A stretch of 64,000 nt of DNA from positions 109,963,501-110,027,500 of the forward strand of contig CP142453.1 in NCBI GenBank assembly GCA_038049695.1. Reading direction: 5' to 3'. The stretch is from Cinnamomum chago (taxonomy: Eukaryota > Streptophyta > Magnoliopsida > Laurales > Lauraceae). The position numbers were made by a program, and so were the translations under genes. Of the stretch, positions 60,017 to 64,000 are shown one piece after another; within the stretch, counting starts at the first letter, position 1; each line of letters starts with the position of its first letter. The notes below the pieces were generated by a model. That model did not search any database. It saw nothing but the letters and a program-made list of their open reading frames with translations, and was not told the origin of the DNA.

Positions 60017-63000
60017 TCAGATTGAGAGATCCAGGTTGATAAGATTGTCCTCAAGAGGATTTTGTCCCATGTCATGTGTGCTGTTCTGGTCTGCAGTTTC
60101 TTGGCTTGTATGAAATTCAACGGTTGATAAAGACACTTTCCTCTTTGCTACTTTTTTTCCATCCAGTGTATTGAAGGATGATGATGATGGGCCAGACCTC
60201 TCAAATGGACTAAGGCTCTTTCCTTTCTTTGGTGTTCCATGAAGAAGACATAGTTCTGTGAGCTGCCATCCAGACAAAACTGGGATATTAGATTTTGTGT
60301 TTGTATATAGAAGTAGATCAGGTGGCAACCTTGGGCATTTCTAGGTTTGGGGTAACATTTCCAGCCCAATTAAATAATGGATAAGATTGGATTGATTCCA
60401 TTCATGCTACTCAAGCTTGCAATAAAAAAAAAAAAAAAGAGCTTGCAATCAGACCCTGATCAAACCTGACAATTTATGCTTTTGGTTTACTTTGGGCCCA
60501 TTTCATTGCTATAAGAGATTAACCTGACCCAAACTGACCCAAGGCGACCTCGATTAAAAGGCCATCTTACAGTTAACAATTCCTGACACGACTCACCAAC
60601 TAAACTTGAATGGAATTGACCATGTGACCTAGGGTTTAGGTTGACCCTTTTACATTAGTTAAGCCCATATTGATAGTCAACTGACATGGCGGAGCATGAT
60701 TTTTTTTTTCTCTAAAGGGATCAATAATATTTGCATATTTTTTGTATCTTCATCATTTAAAAATAAATTTATTTATTCTTTGTGGAATATTTTACTAATA
60801 TTTAAAGAAAAACTCTAAATCTAAAAATATATACTTCAGTATTGTTAACATACAATATTTTTTAAAAACTCTGATGATAGTTAAAGTACAAAAATACTAG
60901 GGCTCATTATAAGAATCCAAACCACTTAAAATAATCATTTACTCGTTGTTTTAGGACTGAGAGTTGTTTCTCACTCTAATCAAAATAGGGCCTATATCGG
61001 ATTGATCACATGTAAACCAATCTTCTCATAACTAATTAATCAATGGAGAAAATTTTAATGGGCCATGATGCTTATGGTAGATATGTATAGTTGAAAATAT
61101 ATTTATTGGTTGCTTGGGATCGTTTGGTGGGTCATGACGCCTGTGGTAGCTAGGCATGGATTATTGAGAGCATACCACTAATAGCCATTAACCCATGCCA
61201 TAGGCCAATGAGAATCAAGGTGTAATATCCATTCTACATAAAATAAATGACCTTTTTGTAAGTGGACTTCCCAAATTTTACTAAAATAGGGGTTGGTCTC
61301 ATTATAAGATTGAGTACATCATATTTTAAACCTATGCTTAAATTTGGTGGGACCAACTCCTATTCGAACAAAGGATGGATTGCCAAGATGTCCATATCTC
61401 TCTAATAGAGGAAGGCCTTTGTCAAAATGCCAGGAAGGGAGAAATGTCCCTTAGGTGAGACCATAGTTATCTAGTTTGATCAAAAGGGCTTCGAACTCTG
61501 AATAGTAAGTTTCATAAATAAATTAGTTTGGGTTCGAAATCCAAATAGTTCTAAGTTTCATAAAAAAGCAACCCAGACCCTTGGTAAAAGATTCTCTCTC
61601 TCTCTCTCTCTCTCTCTCTGGCTTCTTCATAAGTGCGGTTTTTTTCCTTTTAGGTTTTGCCGCTCTCTCTCTCTTTTTGGCTTTTTTCATAAGTGCGGTT
61701 TTTTTCTTTTTAGGTTTTGCAGCTTTTATAGCATACTCAAATTATGCATCCATGAATACATAGGATTCTTTTAAAATATTATTTTTTATTTATTAAAATA
61801 AATTTTTTAATAATCATTTTCATCATTCTCCCTTTTTTATAACTCTTTTATACCAGTTTTAAAGTTAGATAATATTATTGTTTTATTATAAGTTTCATAA
61901 ATAAATTAGTTTAACTTTAGGCCCAAGCTTAACACAAACCTTTTTTGCTAAATAAATAGTTTTTATTTTTATTTTTAACTGTTTTAAAAAAACAATAAAC
62001 TTGATACAATTTTTAATTTTTCTCCATAGGTTGCCAAAGGCCTTTGTTGAAGAGCATTATTCTCATGTCAATAAATTTCAAAAAATTTCTAGTTTTTAAA
62101 TAAAAATTATTTTCCCAAACGTCCAAGAGTGACATTTCATTGGATTATTTATTGAAGCAACACCTTGGGCCCGCTTTAAAAATCTAATGTTCTCCTAATC
62201 CAATCTTTCCTTTCCAAAAATCTTATTTTGGCATGAGCATTAAATATTTAGATAAATTTTCATGGGTCGTCTTTTTTATTTTTAGTCAAATCTGATATAG
62301 ATCATTAGCATTACATATCACTTTATCCAAAGATATAAACTTGATTATACTTTCTTAAGATTTCTTGAATACACTTACCTATTTCTTCTTTTAAAATATT
62401 ATTTCTATTTTATTCTTTTATTCTTTTAACTTGTTGCATTCTTTTAATTGTCTTGCATTTCTAAATTTTAAACATCTAGTTGTTATTTCAGCATATACAT
62501 ATTAATGTCTGTTTTAAGAAGTAAATAGATGTAGTCCTAAAAATGATTCTCCTAGAGAATGTGAGGAAATTGGAACTGAGCTACATAGTGGTGACAGTCC
62601 AAATATGGATTTGCTAAATGTAACTGTGAAAACCAGGCTTTATAAAGTAAGATCTAATATCTCAAAAATCTCAAAGGTACTTTTAAGTTCTCTATCCTTG
62701 CCCTGCACTCTTCTCTCCTTTCATATACCTTATGTATATATAACCCCATTTACAATGAATTCCTTTGAATTAAGGAGAAAAGGCAAACCTTAATTAAACC
62801 CTTTTTAACAGTTCATCTTTTAGGAATTTCTAAGAAGGTTGTAGCATGTCTTTTTGGTAGAAAAAGCATATCATTAATGGATGCATCCCATCTTTTAGGA
62901 ATTTCGGCTTTTGTTATCCTTTTGGCTGAGTGTTGAGATTTTCCTTTTGTTCATCATCATCTATTTTGAAGGATGTAGCATGTCACACACACCCAATGAA

Positions 63001-63042
<42 letters not shown>

Positions 63043-63684
63043 GTGTTTCCCTATCAATGTTCTAAATCATGGAACCAAGACAAAATTCATTAAGCAATGC
63101 CCGATATATTTGCTTCAAACAATTGTATCGGTTAGGCAAAGCCAAGTCATCAAGTAATGCCTTAACTATTGCTTCAGACCGTTGTATCGATCCATTTGAG
63201 CTCTCTCTCTCTCTCTCTCTGCTTGCGCGGGGGGCGGGGTGGGTGGGGCATATATTCTTAAAAAGCGATAGAAAATGCATTGTAGTTTTTGAGATGTAAC
63301 AAATTTTTGTAATTAGTTAATTATACAGTTCCTATTTGTATTATGGTTTAGAGTGTTTTATTCACATAATGTTAATAATTTTAACTAAAACTCCAAAAAT
63401 TTAAACAACCCATCGTGGATGGTGGATCCTATGATTCATTATATTGTAGCTTGAAAACTACTCATAGTGATAGGACGACCTAACAAAATGAAATAAAGCG
63501 AAATGACAAAAGTGGCTGGCCCATCATCTCATTCACAGTGATAAAAATTTGTTAGAGAATGGGCACCTGATTTTCAGAGCTTGATTTCTCTTTTCGATTT
63601 GGGTCGTGAGCCTTACTTCCTTTCCAAGGAGCTTCTTTCTCAATATCTCCTCTTGACTCCCTTGATCTTACATCCTGTGATGGC
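60017..63684 (-). CDS. 3' end of an unidentified gene (two exons visible)
   Basis: Two - strand exons fit each other. Exon 63684-63567 (118 bp) follows the acceptor TTTGACAG and ends CAG before GTGCCC. It encodes a charged stretch starting PSQDVRSRESRGDIEKEAPW. Exon 60262-60017 follows ATGGCAG and encodes 81 residues to TGA. It starts LTELCLLHGTPKKGKSLSPF, includes GKKVAKRKV, and ends NLINLDLSI, which resembles an EAR-type repression motif. The junction is phase 0. The composition (Ser, Lys, Arg, Glu; no hydrophobic core) suggests a disordered tail of a nuclear protein. I do not recognise the family. Earlier exons would lie right of the window. The 3.3-kb intron between them holds microsatellites. 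Confidence 0.55.
62519..62650 (+). other. Coding-like segment of unknown origin on the + strand
   Basis: After a possible acceptor (TGTTTTAAG ending at 62518) the frame is open for about 43 codons and ends TATAAA before GTAAGA, a good donor. The peptide, including SPRECEEIGTELHSGDSPNM, has the composition of a normal protein rather than of AT-rich noise. I do not recognise it. It lies opposite to the - strand gene inside that gene's presumed intron, so it may be a transposon or captured exon. Confidence 0.25.
63006..63220. repeat. Facing (GA)n and (CT)n microsatellites
   Basis: A (GA)n run at 63006-63038 and a (CT)n run at 63201-63220 face each other about 160 bp apart. Between them, words such as AATTGTATCGGTTAGGCAA and GTTGTATCGATCCAT suggest an old duplication (TTGCTTCAAACAATTGTATC against TTGCTTCAGACCGTTGTATC). 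Confidence 0.6.
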
Positions 63685-64000
63685 CTGTCAAACACAAATG
63701 TCATGTTCCCTTATTTACCCAATCTAACCTACTTTCCCAAGATCAATTGGCTGATAGTTACCGTCTTCAAATTCTTGATGTATTGGATTTGGCCCCTGAT
63801 TCTATGGCCATCTGGTGTGGTACACTGCACCAATCTAGACCAACTGATTGTGGGGCCCATTGATGGCATTGACTATTGTTCTACTTGTGACGGCGGTCTG
63901 ATCTGACCAGGTGATTGCAATAGTACTTTCAATGGACCTATAAATGGAGAATATAGAGATTGCCTAGTTGGTTGGAAACACCCCACCTTTCACCTAGATG

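Larger units (their letters stand above)
60263..63566 (-). other. Presumed intron of the unidentified - strand gene
   Basis: AT-rich DNA with A-runs (60423-60440), a (TC)n run at 61592-61620 followed by a 68-bp direct repeat of a GGCTT(C)TTCATAAGTGCGG segment (61619 and 61678), and a (GA)n run at 63006-63038. A facing (CT)n run lies at 63201-63220. Confidence 0.4.

Overview
This is nuclear DNA of a flowering plant. The evidence is spliced genes with long AT-rich introns, a plant-type MUT9-like kinase gene, plant mobile domain coding exons, and many plant transposon families (MULE, hAT-like, RTE and L1 LINEs, a tRNA-derived SINE, a short LTR retrotransposon). I could not identify the species. 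All gene models were read by eye from the sequence and family knowledge, with no database search or transcript data.

Left end (1-6.6 kb): the right-hand part of a Mutator-like element (MULE). It carries a FAR1/MULE transposase fused to an OTU cysteine protease on the + strand. Facing it tail to tail on the - strand is a five-exon plant mobile domain (PMD) gene. Each of the two genes has one in-frame stop. Three blocks of a 33-bp periodic, alternately oriented GTGCA/TGCAC array sit in the non-coding spacers. The element appears to end at 6326. A short - strand exon at 6460-6585 looks like the first coding exon of a long-form tRNase Z, so the MULE seems to lie in that gene's first intron, with the rest of the gene left of the window.

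6.6-24.9 kb: intergenic DNA with no recognisable gene. It holds several terminal-inverted-repeat elements, mostly hAT-like with target-site duplications near 8 bp, a fold-back element with CT/GA-rich arms, and short tandem duplications.

24.9-51 kb: one large + strand gene, a MUT9-like kinase (MLK/PPK; casein kinase I family, related to rice EL1/HD16). I reconstruct 16 coding exons and about 714 codons with every splice phase consistent and no stop. Its introns (up to 8.6 kb) hold a 5'-truncated RTE LINE, a hairpin MITE, hAT-like elements, a SINE, a decayed RTE reverse transcriptase, and a complete 2.8-kb LTR retrotransposon with matching target-site duplications.

51-60 kb: repeats again. There is an L1-like remnant, a roughly 150-bp-period degenerate array split by a hAT-like element with a perfect 8-bp duplication, AT-rich probable retrotransposon non-coding DNA, and a MITE.

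60-64 kb: two phase-compatible - strand exons (60017-60262 and 63567-63684) look like the 3' end of an unidentified gene that begins beyond the right edge.
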